This document shows positions 15,557-22,460 of a DNA stretch of 27,564 nucleotides, in pieces; position 1 is the stretch's first letter, and the number at the start of each line of letters is the position of its first letter. The DNA is taken from contig DLLC01000018.1 in NCBI GenBank assembly GCA_002476625.1, positions 1 through 27,564 on the forward strand, written 5' to 3'. The DNA is from Porphyromonadaceae bacterium UBA7572 (GTDB lineage: Bacteria; Bacteroidota; Bacteroidia; Bacteroidales; Muribaculaceae). The notes below the pieces were generated by a model, which worked only from the letters and a program-made list of their open reading frames with translations, made no database searches and was not told where the DNA came from. A program made the position numbers and the translations under genes.

Positions 15557-17353
15557 ATGAACAGATTCTTCAATCACGCAAAAGGCTGCGCCACGGCAGC
15601 CGCTCTGGCGCTGGCGGTGTCATCACCGGCATTCGCCATCAGTAAAACCGTGACAGTGACAAACGCAGGCACTCTGAGAACGCTTATCTCCTCAAGCGAG
15701 AAGAATGAAGTGACCTCGCTCACTGTAAGTGGCACGCTCAACGGCTCCGACATTCTCTTTATCCGTGAAATGGCGGGAGTGAACGCCATCGGTGAGGCCA
15801 CGGGCGGAAAACTCACCGAGCTGAACATGGCCGACGTGACGCTCACCGATGGCGGCGACGCCTACTACGAAGACCCGTGGAGCAGATACTACACCGCCAC
15901 CAGCTACGATGTGAGCGAAAGCGAGGACGAATACTACTGCACCGACCTCTCTTACGCCTTCACAGGCTCAAACCTCACCAGCGTGGTGTGGCCAAGCACC
16001 ATGTGGGAAGTGGGCGAAGGCGCACTCTCGTACTGCTTCGACTTGAAGAAATTCGCCCTCGGCAGCGAAACCAACGAAATCAAGTCGCACGCATTCTACC
16101 GCTGCACCTCGCTCGACTCCTTCACATTCACCCCCAAGATCATCTACATCGACGACTTTGCCTTTTCTAACTGCACTTCGCTGAAATCTGCCGCACTGCC
16201 CGATGGCGTGGAGAAGGTGGACAAAAGCTGCTTCTCTGGCTGCACCTCGCTCATGAGCGTCACACTCGGCAGCGATGTGAGCGAAATTTGCGAAATGGCA
16301 TTTAACGGATGCACGGCATTGACAAGTGTGGAGCTGCCTTCATCGCTCAAGACCATTGGCAATTCTGCATTCGACGGCTGCACAGCCCTCACAGAAATCA
16401 CCCTACCCAAAAAACTGAAAACGTTGGGAAGCGCCGTATTTGAGGGCTGCACAGCCCTTAATGCCATCAAAGTGGCAGAAGGCAACACCGCATTCGCCTC
16501 GGCAGAAGGCGTGCTCTTCAACAAGGCTCTCACAAAGCTGCTGGTATGCCCCACGGGGAAAGCCGGAGCATACGCTGTGCCAGAGGGCACTGAAGAGATT
16601 GCCGCATCTGCGTTCAGCCGCTGCTCGGCGCTCACTTCTGTGTCGATGCCCCAGACGCTCACCACTATAGGCGAGCAGGCGTTCTACCGCTGCGCAGGCA
16701 TCACCGAGCTCACCCTGCCCAACAGCGTGACCAGCGTGGGCGGATATTTCGTGTATCGATGCCCAAATTTAAAGCGTGTGACACTTGGCACCGGACTTTC
16801 CGAAGTGAGCGAATGTATGCTCTACAACGCCACAGGGCTTGAATCCATCAGCATACCTGAAGGATACACCGCTATCAAATATGAGGCAATAGCAGGATGC
16901 ACGAATTTAAAAAGCGTGTCGCTGCCAAGCACCATCTCCTCAATAGATTCAAAGGCATTCAGTGGAAACTCCGCACTGGAGTCTTTCACCATCAAAGCAG
17001 CCACACCGGCGACTATCACCGCCGACGTGTTTGAAGACGTGGACCAGTCAGCCTGCGTGCTCTACGTGCCCGAGGCATCAGTTGCAGCCTACAAGGCCGA
17101 TGAGCAATGGGGCAAATTCAAGAACATCAGTGGCATTGTGCCCACAGGCATCAGCAGCCCCACACCAGGCAGCCTCAGCGTGAGCGAAGCCGGCGGTGTG
17201 CTCACCGTGACAGGTGCGCAAGGCTCCATTGAGGTCTACACCCTCACAGGGGTGCGCGTGGCAAGTGGCGTGAACGATTTGAGCGTGAAGCTTGCTGGAG
17301 GCGTGTACGTAGTGAACGCCGGAGGAAAAGCCACCAAAGCAATCGTTAGATAG
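15557..17353 (+). CDS. BspA-like leucine-rich repeat secreted protein
   Basis: 598 residues with a signal peptide (cleavage likely after SPAFA near 27). Residues about 130-500 are BspA/TpLRR-type (LRR_5) repeats of about 23 residues with the pattern GCTALTSVELPSSLKTIGNS-AF. Most carry a Cys before the Thr-Ala/Ser-Leu pair. A conserved closing segment (VLYVPEASVAAYKADEQWG) caps the repeats. The last 60 residues form a beta-rich domain with VYTLTGVRVASG and GGVYVVNAGGKATKAIVR, like shortened type IX secretion C-terminal domains. BspA proteins of Bacteroidales bind host matrix proteins and other bacteria; that role is inferred. It lies 40 nt after the permease gene, so co-transcription is possible. 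Confidence 0.88.
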   Translation: MNRFFNHAKGCATAAALALAVSSPAFAISKTVTVTNAGTLRTLISSSEKNEVTSLTVSGTLNGSDILFIREMAGVNAIGEATGGKLTELNMADVTLTDGGDAYYEDPWSRYYTATSYDVSESEDEYYCTDLSYAFTGSNLTSVVWPSTMWEVGEGALSYCFDLKKFALGSETNEIKSHAFYRCTSLDSFTFTPKIIYIDDFAFSNCTSLKSAALPDGVEKVDKSCFSGCTSLMSVTLGSDVSEICEMAFNGCTALTSVELPSSLKTIGNSAFDGCTALTEITLPKKLKTLGSAVFEGCTALNAIKVAEGNTAFASAEGVLFNKALTKLLVCPTGKAGAYAVPEGTEEIAASAFSRCSALTSVSMPQTLTTIGEQAFYRCAGITELTLPNSVTSVGGYFVYRCPNLKRVTLGTGLSEVSECMLYNATGLESISIPEGYTAIKYEAIAGCTNLKSVSLPSTISSIDSKAFSGNSALESFTIKAATPATITADVFEDVDQSACVLYVPEASVAAYKADEQWGKFKNISGIVPTGISSPTPGSLSVSEAGGVLTVTGAQGSIEVYTLTGVRVASGVNDLSVKLAGGVYVVNAGGKATKAIVR

Positions 17354-17390
17354 TTTTTTTTTCAAAAAAAGAGAAAGCGGAATAAGCAGG

Positions 17391-17443
17391 CGGTGAGCCG
17401 GGTGCGCATGTGCAAGCGCATCCAGCTCGCCGCTTTTCTTTTT
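17391..17443 (+). terminator. Terminator after BspA-like gene
   Basis: Two stacked 8-bp stems, 17391-17398 with 17425-17432 and 17400-17407 with 17416-17423, separated by one C/A mismatch and closed by an 8-nt loop. Both stems use a G-U pair on the plus-strand RNA. CTTTTCTTTTT follows directly. An alternative outer pairing is AAAGCGG (17374-17380) with CCGCTTTT. The GC-rich stem and U-tract make it a strong intrinsic terminator, separating this gene from the sigma-factor unit. Confidence 0.85.
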
Positions 17444-17456
17444 CAGAAAAAATCAA

Positions 17457-17464
17457 TAATTTTG
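17457..17464 (+). promoter_or_regulatory. Promoter -7 box for sigma-factor unit
   Basis: TAATTTTG followed by C, a clean TAnnTTTG match. It lies 14 nt after the preceding terminator and about 130 nt before the first gene of the unit. It looks like a housekeeping promoter; no separate ECF-type promoter could be identified by eye. Confidence 0.55.
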
Positions 17465-17496
17465 CACATCTGAATTTTACTTTTCCACGTTTGCAT

Positions 17497-17558
17497 GGTT
17501 GTAGATAATGTAAAAGCTTTTGAAAGCCACCAATCAAAAGCGAGCTCGCGATACAACC
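17497..17558 (+). promoter_or_regulatory. Nested stem-loops in 5' leader of sigma-factor unit
   Basis: Outer stem GGTTGTA (17497-17503) with TACAACC (17552-17558); inner stem GCTTTTG (17516-17522) with CAAAAGC (17535-17541) and a 12-nt loop. All 14 pairs are Watson-Crick. It sits within the untranslated leader, about 40 nt before the ATG at 17597. No known riboswitch class is recognisable. Confidence 0.4.
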
Positions 17559-17596
17559 CTCATAGATTTATTAACCAACACAACGAAGCAGAAACA

Positions 17597-17974
17597 ATGA
17601 AAAGTTCAATCAACAAATATTTCTTGGCACTGACGCTTGCCGCCACATGTGGCTTCGCATTGATAGCCGCCCCACATAGTCACAGAGGATTCAACCGCTA
17701 TTATGCCAACCCTCGCCCTGTGCACATCACAAAAGTGGTGACCCGCCCCGTGGTGGTGGCTCGAACCACCAACCGGCTCAGCCAGGCACAGCGCCAGGAA
17801 ATGGCGATTGCCTACATCAAGGCCAACGGAGCAATCACCGTGGCGCAGTACAGCAAAATCACCGGGCTTAGAAAAGCCACGGCTGAAGCTGAGCTCAACG
17901 CTTTCGTCAACAGACGCAACAGCCCAATCGTTATAAAAATTGAAGGAAAGAAGAAACTGTACGTTTTAGCATGA
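17597..17974 (+). CDS. Secreted or membrane-anchored winged-helix-like protein
   Basis: 125 residues, not recognised as a named family. Residues 1-25 are a signal peptide or anchor (MKSSINKYFLALTLAATCGF, then ALIAAP). Residues 26-60 are a basic, Pro/Val-rich linker. Residues 61-125 read like a winged helix: helix LSQAQRQEMAIAYIKANG, helix ITVAQYSKITG, recognition-like helix LRKATAEAELNAFVNRR, and a beta wing IVIKIEGKKKLYVL. I start at 17597, where the signal peptide begins; the frame is open further upstream. The stop overlaps the sigma factor start as ATGA, so the two are translated together. The topology puts a DNA-binding-like fold outside the cytoplasm unless the N-terminus is a reversed anchor. 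Confidence 0.75.
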   Translation: MKSSINKYFLALTLAATCGFALIAAPHSHRGFNRYYANPRPVHITKVVTRPVVVARTTNRLSQAQRQEMAIAYIKANGAITVAQYSKITGLRKATAEAELNAFVNRRNSPIVIKIEGKKKLYVLA

Positions 17975-18513
17975 CCATCGACGACCGTCATATTGTAGAG
18001 GCGATCCGCTCCAACCCAGAAAGCGGGTTCCGAATGTTGCTCACTAAATATAAGGAGGCGATATACTGGCACATTCGCCGCATAGTGGTGAGGCACGACG
18101 ATGCGCAAGACGCCGCGCAGGAAACTTTCGTGCGCACGTTTCGCAACTTCTCGAAGTGCGCCGGCGCCGACAAGCTCCGTGGCTGGATTTTCCGAATCGC
18201 CACCAACGAGGCTCTGCGTGTGCTCAATAAACGGAGAAATGAAAACCTCTCACTCGACGACGATGAGAACACTGTGGGCGAGCCCTTGACCGACAGCTAT
18301 TTCAACGATGCCGACAAAGCGGCGACACTTCTGCAAAAAGCCATCCTCAGCCTGCCCACCAAGCAGCAGTTGGCGTTCAACCTCCGCTACTACGATGAGC
18401 TCAGTTATGACGAGATTTCGGAAGTGACAGGCTCATCGGTGGCGGCAGCAAAAATGAACTACCACATAGCAAAAGACAAAATAGTAAAATACATTAATTC
18501 CAACGACTTATAA
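17971..18513 (+). CDS. ECF-type RNA polymerase sigma factor
   Basis: 180 residues. It directs RNA polymerase to a dedicated set of promoters. Region 2 spans about 20-90 with the DDAQDAAQETFVRTFRNF core-binding helix and the LRGWIFRIATNEALRVLNKRR DNA-melting/-10-recognition helix. Region 4 spans about 125-172 with LPTKQQLAFNLRYYDELSYDEISEVTGSSVAAAKMNYH, a helix-turn-helix for the -35 element. Region 3 is absent, as expected for ECF factors. It overlaps the preceding winged-helix-like gene by ATGA and lies 4 nt before a membrane anti-sigma-like gene, so all three are likely made together. Confidence 0.92.
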   Translation: MTIDDRHIVEAIRSNPESGFRMLLTKYKEAIYWHIRRIVVRHDDAQDAAQETFVRTFRNFSKCAGADKLRGWIFRIATNEALRVLNKRRNENLSLDDDENTVGEPLTDSYFNDADKAATLLQKAILSLPTKQQLAFNLRYYDELSYDEISEVTGSSVAAAKMNYHIAKDKIVKYINSNDL

Positions 18514-18517
18514 AGCG

Positions 18518-18862
18518 ATGAACAAGGATTTTGATTTCAATAAAGTGGGCAAGCGGATGCCCTACCAAGTGCCTGACAACTTCTTCGACAAGTTGGAAGC
18601 AAATGTAATGGCAGAGGTAAAAACAGACATTGCAGAAGCAAAGCAAAAACAAAAACGAAGAATCGTCACATGGGGAACAACCGCCTTTGCAAGCGCTGCC
18701 GCTGCTGTGGCACTACTGGTGACGGTTAATCTCAAGGCGCCATCGCCCGACAAGTATTCAAGCGAAGCGGTGACCGAGGCTTTCAGCCAGCTCCAGCCCA
18801 GTGACCAGGCCTACCTGCTTGAAGTGTATAACGAGGACGTGTTTATCAACGGGCAATACTGA
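18518..18862 (+). CDS. Probable membrane anti-sigma factor
   Basis: 114 residues. The cytoplasmic N-terminal about 48 residues include the Bacteroidetes signature GKRMPYQVPDNFFDKLEANV and a charged helix ending in KQKQKRR. One membrane helix follows (about 50-68, TTAFASAAAAVALLVTVNL). About 45 residues remain outside, with EAVTEAFSQLQPSDQAYLLE. The order, size and position immediately after an ECF sigma factor are those of anti-sigma proteins that hold the sigma factor at the membrane. No zinc-binding HxxxCxxC motif is present, so release would not be of the ZAS type. Confidence 0.75.
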   Translation: MNKDFDFNKVGKRMPYQVPDNFFDKLEANVMAEVKTDIAEAKQKQKRRIVTWGTTAFASAAAAVALLVTVNLKAPSPDKYSSEAVTEAFSQLQPSDQAYLLEVYNEDVFINGQY

Positions 18863-18891
18863 TAGAGATTAGAAATTAGACCCCCCTTGTG

Positions 18892-18918
18892 GTAGGGACG
18901 CGGCATGCCGCGTCCGCC
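18892..18918 (+). repeat. Palindromic repeat, copy 1
   Basis: GTAG, then the 20-bp perfect palindrome GGACGCGGCATGCCGCGTCC (18896-18915), then GCC. Similarity to copy 3 continues about 18 nt further on the GCC side (AAAGCATGGGATAA here, AAGGCATGGTGTAA there). It stands in the 97-nt gap between the anti-sigma and Spy-like genes, where the transcript could form a 10-bp hairpin. Confidence 0.85.
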
Positions 18919-18959
18919 CCAAAGCATGGGATAAATTAGAAACAAAAAAATAAAGCAAA

Positions 18960-19403
18960 ATGAAACAGACATTTAAATTATTCATGGTTGCGCTTTTTAT
19001 GATAGCAACGAGTGCCGTGGCTTTTGCACAGCCACAAAGCAGCAAGAGGCAACAGCGCATTTCGCGCGAACAGCTGGCCGAGGTGCAGGCGCGCCACATT
19101 GCCGAGCAGTTGGCACTGACCGAAGATGTCACCGAAAAATTCGTCACCACCTACTGCCAGCAACAGAAAGAGGTGTGGGCGCTGGGGCCAAAGACTGGCC
19201 GCAAGCAGACCTCCGATGAGGAGCAGATACAGCAGCGTTTCGACCGTAGCGAGAAAATTCTCGCCATCCGTAAGAAATACTACAAAGAGTACTCAAAATT
19301 CCTCACCCAAGCGCAAATCAAACGAGCGTATGAGCTTGAGCGCCAAATGATGAAACGCTTGCAGCAGAAAGGCAAACGACAGCCCAAGAAAAAAGGCAAG
19401 TAA
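18960..19403 (+). CDS. Spy/CpxP-like periplasmic protein
   Basis: 147 residues. The signal peptide (about 1-23, ending AFA) leaves Gln as the first mature residue (QPQSSKRQQ). The mature part is almost all charged alpha helix (REQLAEVQARHIAEQLALTEDVTEKF, then FDRSEKILAIRKKYYKEYSKFLTQAQIKRAYELERQMM) and ends in a poly-Lys tail. LTEDVTEKF and LTQAQIKRAYELE correspond to the two LTxxQ-type motifs of Spy/CpxP/ZraP proteins, which act as envelope chaperones or stress sensors. Next to a sigma/anti-sigma pair it may sense or respond to misfolded envelope proteins; the exact role is inference. Confidence 0.75.
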   Translation: MKQTFKLFMVALFMIATSAVAFAQPQSSKRQQRISREQLAEVQARHIAEQLALTEDVTEKFVTTYCQQQKEVWALGPKTGRKQTSDEEQIQQRFDRSEKILAIRKKYYKEYSKFLTQAQIKRAYELERQMMKRLQQKGKRQPKKKGK

Positions 19404-19465
19404 GACTCAAATATCATAAACGATTATCAGAACAGTAACATTCTAAAATAAAATACATCAGCGTC

Positions 19466-20365
19466 ATGCAGTTCGTGATTTCTATGAAAGCAGTGTTTTT
19501 AACCCTATTCATCACCGTGTCGGCCATTTTTGGCGCAGTTCAGGCCGAGCCATCCGACACGCTCACATTCCAGAACCTGAAATTTGATTTTGCCGGCACT
19601 CAGATGGCATACCGCAAAGCCCATGTGCAGTGCCCCGACAGCACCGCCACAGGCAAGAGGCTTGTGGTGTATCTTCACGGAGGCTCCAGCTGTGGAACCG
19701 ACGGGGTGGCACAAATGAGCGAACCCGGAATCGACTCCATCAGCAACTATCTTGTGAGCCACGGAATGAATGCTGTGTTTGTGGTGCCACAGTGCCCCGA
19801 CCGCAATATCGGGTGGGGAGGAATGGCAAAGAACGTGAAAGCGCTGCTCGACTTCACAGCACACGTTGATGGTGCCGACACCACGCAAATCTACATTTTC
19901 GGAGGCTCGATGGGGGGCACTGGCACATGGAAAATGCTATCCACATTCCCCGGCTACTTCAGTGCTGCAATGCCTTGCGCTGCCAACCCTAAAGGCATGG
20001 TGGCTGAGAATGTGGCAAAAACACCCGCCTACAATGTGATGGGGCTTGCTGACAAGATTATGGGCGGTGACGTGAGAACCATTGCTGAAGACTTCATCAG
20101 CCAGCTCCAGGCCTTGGGCGACGATGTGCGGTATGAGACTGTGGAAGGGTGGTCGCATGAGATGACTTGCATACAGAGCTACACTGCGCAACGGCTCGAC
20201 TGGGTGTTTGCCCACCGCAAGAAGGCCTCTTCGGGCATCACCTCCGTGGTGGCAGAACATGCGCCTGCCGACAATGGCTGGTACAATCTGCAAGGTGTCA
20301 GATTTGAGCAGCCCTCCGCACCGGGCCTCTACATTCACCAAGGTAAAAAGGTGGTTGTGAGATAG
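19466..20365 (+). CDS. Secreted alpha/beta-hydrolase esterase
   Basis: 299 residues from the first ATG; the ATG at 19484 would give a more standard signal peptide (MKAVFLTLFITVSAIFGAVQ, cleaved before EPSD). LVVYLHGGSSCGTD near 67 forms the oxyanion region, IFGGSMGGTGTW near 145 holds the nucleophile Ser in GxSxG, GLADKIMGGD near 193 may supply the Asp, and EGWSHEM near 225 the His. This is the prolyl-oligopeptidase/feruloyl esterase-like type. The last 30 residues, NGWYNLQGVRFEQ to GLYIHQGKKVVVR, are a C-terminal tag also seen in a different form in the BspA-like protein. No promoter is seen in the preceding 62 nt, so it may belong to the sigma-factor unit. Confidence 0.82.
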   Translation: MQFVISMKAVFLTLFITVSAIFGAVQAEPSDTLTFQNLKFDFAGTQMAYRKAHVQCPDSTATGKRLVVYLHGGSSCGTDGVAQMSEPGIDSISNYLVSHGMNAVFVVPQCPDRNIGWGGMAKNVKALLDFTAHVDGADTTQIYIFGGSMGGTGTWKMLSTFPGYFSAAMPCAANPKGMVAENVAKTPAYNVMGLADKIMGGDVRTIAEDFISQLQALGDDVRYETVEGWSHEMTCIQSYTAQRLDWVFAHRKKASSGITSVVAEHAPADNGWYNLQGVRFEQPSAPGLYIHQGKKVVVR

Positions 20366-20430
20366 CGTTCAGCCGAATAAGGCGCTGTTTAATTCTTATT
20401 TAAGCATATACCGCTTCCAAAATTCAAGCA

Positions 20431-20475
20431 CGAGAGCCGAGATTCGCCACAAAGGATTCCGGCTCTCGCTTTTTT
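20431..20475 (+). terminator. Terminator after esterase gene
   Basis: CGAGAGCCG (20431-20439) pairs perfectly with CGGCTCTCG (20460-20468), followed by CTTTTTT. It is 66 nt past the esterase stop and closes the sigma-factor/esterase region. Confidence 0.8.
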
Positions 20476-20490
20476 ATCGTATTTTTTCAC

Positions 20491-20498
20491 TACTTTTG
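20491..20498 (+). promoter_or_regulatory. Promoter -7 box for first acyltransferase
   Basis: TACTTTTG followed by C, 31 nt before the ATG at 20529. It begins 16 nt after the terminator T-tract. No clear -33 TTTG. Confidence 0.5.
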
Positions 20499-20528
20499 CA
20501 AAAACTAACGATAATAATTCACTGATTC

Positions 20529-21572
20529 ATGAAGACGGGACGGCAGCGGCAGGCTTGGCTCGACTATGTGCGGTTTTTCAGCATCTTCCTGGTGATTGTG
20601 TTCCACACACCGCCACGGTTGGCCCTGTTCGACGACGCCGTGATCCTCAACCTGCGCGTGCCGGTTTTTTTCTGCATATCCGGCTTCCTCTACAGCTTCG
20701 ACCGCTGGCCACACTTCCTCACCTATCTGCGCCACCGCGCCACACAGATTTTAGTGCCCTACTGCACATTCTTCTTCATATTCTATGCCTTATGGCTGGC
20801 GGTGGGGCGCAAGATGGTGGGCACAGACGAAGAGGCCATCAGCGTGTGGCAGCCCCTGATTGAGTTTGTCACCGGCAATCCGCAGACGGTGGTGGCCCCG
20901 TTCTGGTATATAGCATGTCTGTTCACCATGCAGCTTATCTACTGGTGCGTCGAGCGTGCGCTGCCCCGCTCGCTGGTGTTCCCCTCCTGCCTCGTTTTGG
21001 CGGTCGGCACCTATCTGATTCCTTACGAGATTCCCGCGGTGGCGGCGGTAGGCCAATTTTGGAACCTTGGCAACGCCCTGGTGTTTCTGCCATTCTACGC
21101 GCTTGGCAACAGCTTCAAGCCCTCGCTATCGGAGTTGCGTTTCAGCTCACTTGGAGGCGCGGTGCTCTTTGTGGCGATGGCGGGCGCGTCGGTATGGATA
21201 ATGGTGGAGGCCGCGCCTCTCTACATTGCCGACCCTCAAATGTATCGGCTCGTGCGCATCGTGGCAGGGCTGATGATCATACCCTGCTACTTCTGCGTGG
21301 CAAAAAAGATAGCTGCATGGCTCGGACACAGGCGCGTGGTGGAATTTGTGGTGGTGAGCGGCACGGTGTATCTCGGCCTGCAGAACTATTTCATCGGGGT
21401 GGCGAGAATGCTGCTCGACCACATCTGCTACAATGGAGTGATCGACCAGCACATCTGGCTAAAATACGCCATAGCCACAGCCGTGATGGTGGCCATCTAC
21501 CCTTTTGCCTGGGCTATCGACCGCTATGCGCCATGGCTCATCGGGAAAGGCAAATTCTTCGATAAATACTGA
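20529..21572 (+). CDS. Membrane acyltransferase (Acyltransferase_3 family)
   Basis: 347 residues, about ten hydrophobic helices. The opening RQAWLDYVRFFSIFLVIVFHTPP carries the family's first-helix Asp and Arg and the conserved His. VPVFFCISGFLYSF near 41-54 is the second hallmark (FFxxSGF). Such proteins transfer acetyl, succinyl or similar groups from a cytoplasmic donor to sugars of polysaccharides or lipids at the membrane. Substrate unknown; a role in decorating surface glycans is likely. It has its own promoter and ends 69 nt before thyA, which also has one. Confidence 0.85.
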   Translation: MKTGRQRQAWLDYVRFFSIFLVIVFHTPPRLALFDDAVILNLRVPVFFCISGFLYSFDRWPHFLTYLRHRATQILVPYCTFFFIFYALWLAVGRKMVGTDEEAISVWQPLIEFVTGNPQTVVAPFWYIACLFTMQLIYWCVERALPRSLVFPSCLVLAVGTYLIPYEIPAVAAVGQFWNLGNALVFLPFYALGNSFKPSLSELRFSSLGGAVLFVAMAGASVWIMVEAAPLYIADPQMYRLVRIVAGLMIIPCYFCVAKKIAAWLGHRRVVEFVVVSGTVYLGLQNYFIGVARMLLDHICYNGVIDQHIWLKYAIATAVMVAIYPFAWAIDRYAPWLIGKGKFFDKY

Positions 21573-21575
21573 CTT

Positions 21576-21607
21576 TTTGCTTTGTAAATGATAAAGCAGT
21601 AACTTTG
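21576..21607 (+). promoter_or_regulatory. Full -33/-7 promoter for thyA
   Basis: TTTG (21576-21579), 20-nt spacer, TAACTTTG (21600-21607). It starts directly after the stop codon of the preceding gene and leaves a leader of roughly 30 nt. Confidence 0.65.
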
Positions 21608-21641
21608 TAAATAATTTTCACTAAAAGAATAACCACATAAG

Positions 21642-22436
21642 ATGAAACAATATCTCAACCTGCTCGAGCACGTGCTCCGCGACGGAACGGTGAAGCACGA
21701 CCGCACCGGCACCGGCACAAAAAGCGTGTTTGGCTATCAGCTGCGCTGCGACATGGCCGACGGATTTCCACTGCTCACCACCAAGAAAGTGCATCTAAAA
21801 AGCATCATCTACGAGCTGCTGTGGTTTCTGCGCGGCGACACCAATGTGCACTGGCTACAGGAGCATGGCGTGAGGATATGGAACGAATGGGCCGACGAGA
21901 ATGGCGAGCTTGGCCCTGTGTATGGCCACCAGTGGCGCTCGTGGCCCGACTACGATGGCGGCTCCATCGACCAGATAGCGCAAGTGGTGGATCAAATCAA
22001 GCACAACCCCGACTCCCGCCGTCTGCTCGTGAGTGCATGGAATGTGGCGGAGGTGAGCAAAATGGCGCTGCCCCCTTGCCACACCATGTTTCAGTTTTAT
22101 GTGGTGAACGGCAAGCTGAGCCTCCAGCTCTACCAGCGAAGTGCCGACCTGTTTTTAGGCGTGCCGTTCAACATCGCCAGCTATGCCCTGCTCCTGATGA
22201 TGGTGGCAAAAGTGTGCCATCTGGAGCCGGGCGAGTTTATCCATACTTTCGGCGACGCGCATATCTACCTCAACCACATAGAGCAAGTGAAGCTGCAGCT
22301 GAGCCGTGAGCCTCGGCCTTTGCCAAAAATGAACATCAACCGCGATGTGACCGACATTTTTGATTTCAAATACGAAGACTTCACACTTGAGGGCTACGAC
22401 CCGTATCCGCTCATCAAGGGTGTGGTGTCGGTATAA
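21642..22436 (+). CDS. thyA: Thymidylate synthase
   Basis: 264 residues, the classic length of folate-dependent ThyA. It converts dUMP to dTMP using methylene-tetrahydrofolate and yields dihydrofolate. HDRTGTGTKSVFG near 20-32 binds phosphate, the catalytic Cys is in LPPCHTMFQFYV near 146, RSADLFLGVPFNIASYALL near 166-184 binds dUMP, and the sequence ends in the expected beta-rich LEGYDPYPLIKGVVSV. All key residues are intact. folA follows after 24 nt, and it recycles the dihydrofolate made here. Confidence 0.97.
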   Translation: MKQYLNLLEHVLRDGTVKHDRTGTGTKSVFGYQLRCDMADGFPLLTTKKVHLKSIIYELLWFLRGDTNVHWLQEHGVRIWNEWADENGELGPVYGHQWRSWPDYDGGSIDQIAQVVDQIKHNPDSRRLLVSAWNVAEVSKMALPPCHTMFQFYVVNGKLSLQLYQRSADLFLGVPFNIASYALLLMMVAKVCHLEPGEFIHTFGDAHIYLNHIEQVKLQLSREPRPLPKMNINRDVTDIFDFKYEDFTLEGYDPYPLIKGVVSV

Positions 22437-22460
22437 ACCCTCTTTCTTTTCTGAAGCACT

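Noticed and set aside
16000..16960. Repeated DNA resembling a tandem array
   Set aside because: The repetition is explained by the leucine-rich repeats of the encoded protein, with no CRISPR-like spacing.
17495..17596. Longer start for the winged-helix-like protein
   Set aside because: The extra 34 residues precede a clean signal peptide and fall in the foldable leader.
20366..20392. Weak hairpin just after the esterase stop
   Set aside because: Only 3-4 bp can pair; the perfect stem at 20431-20468 with a T-tract is the better terminator.
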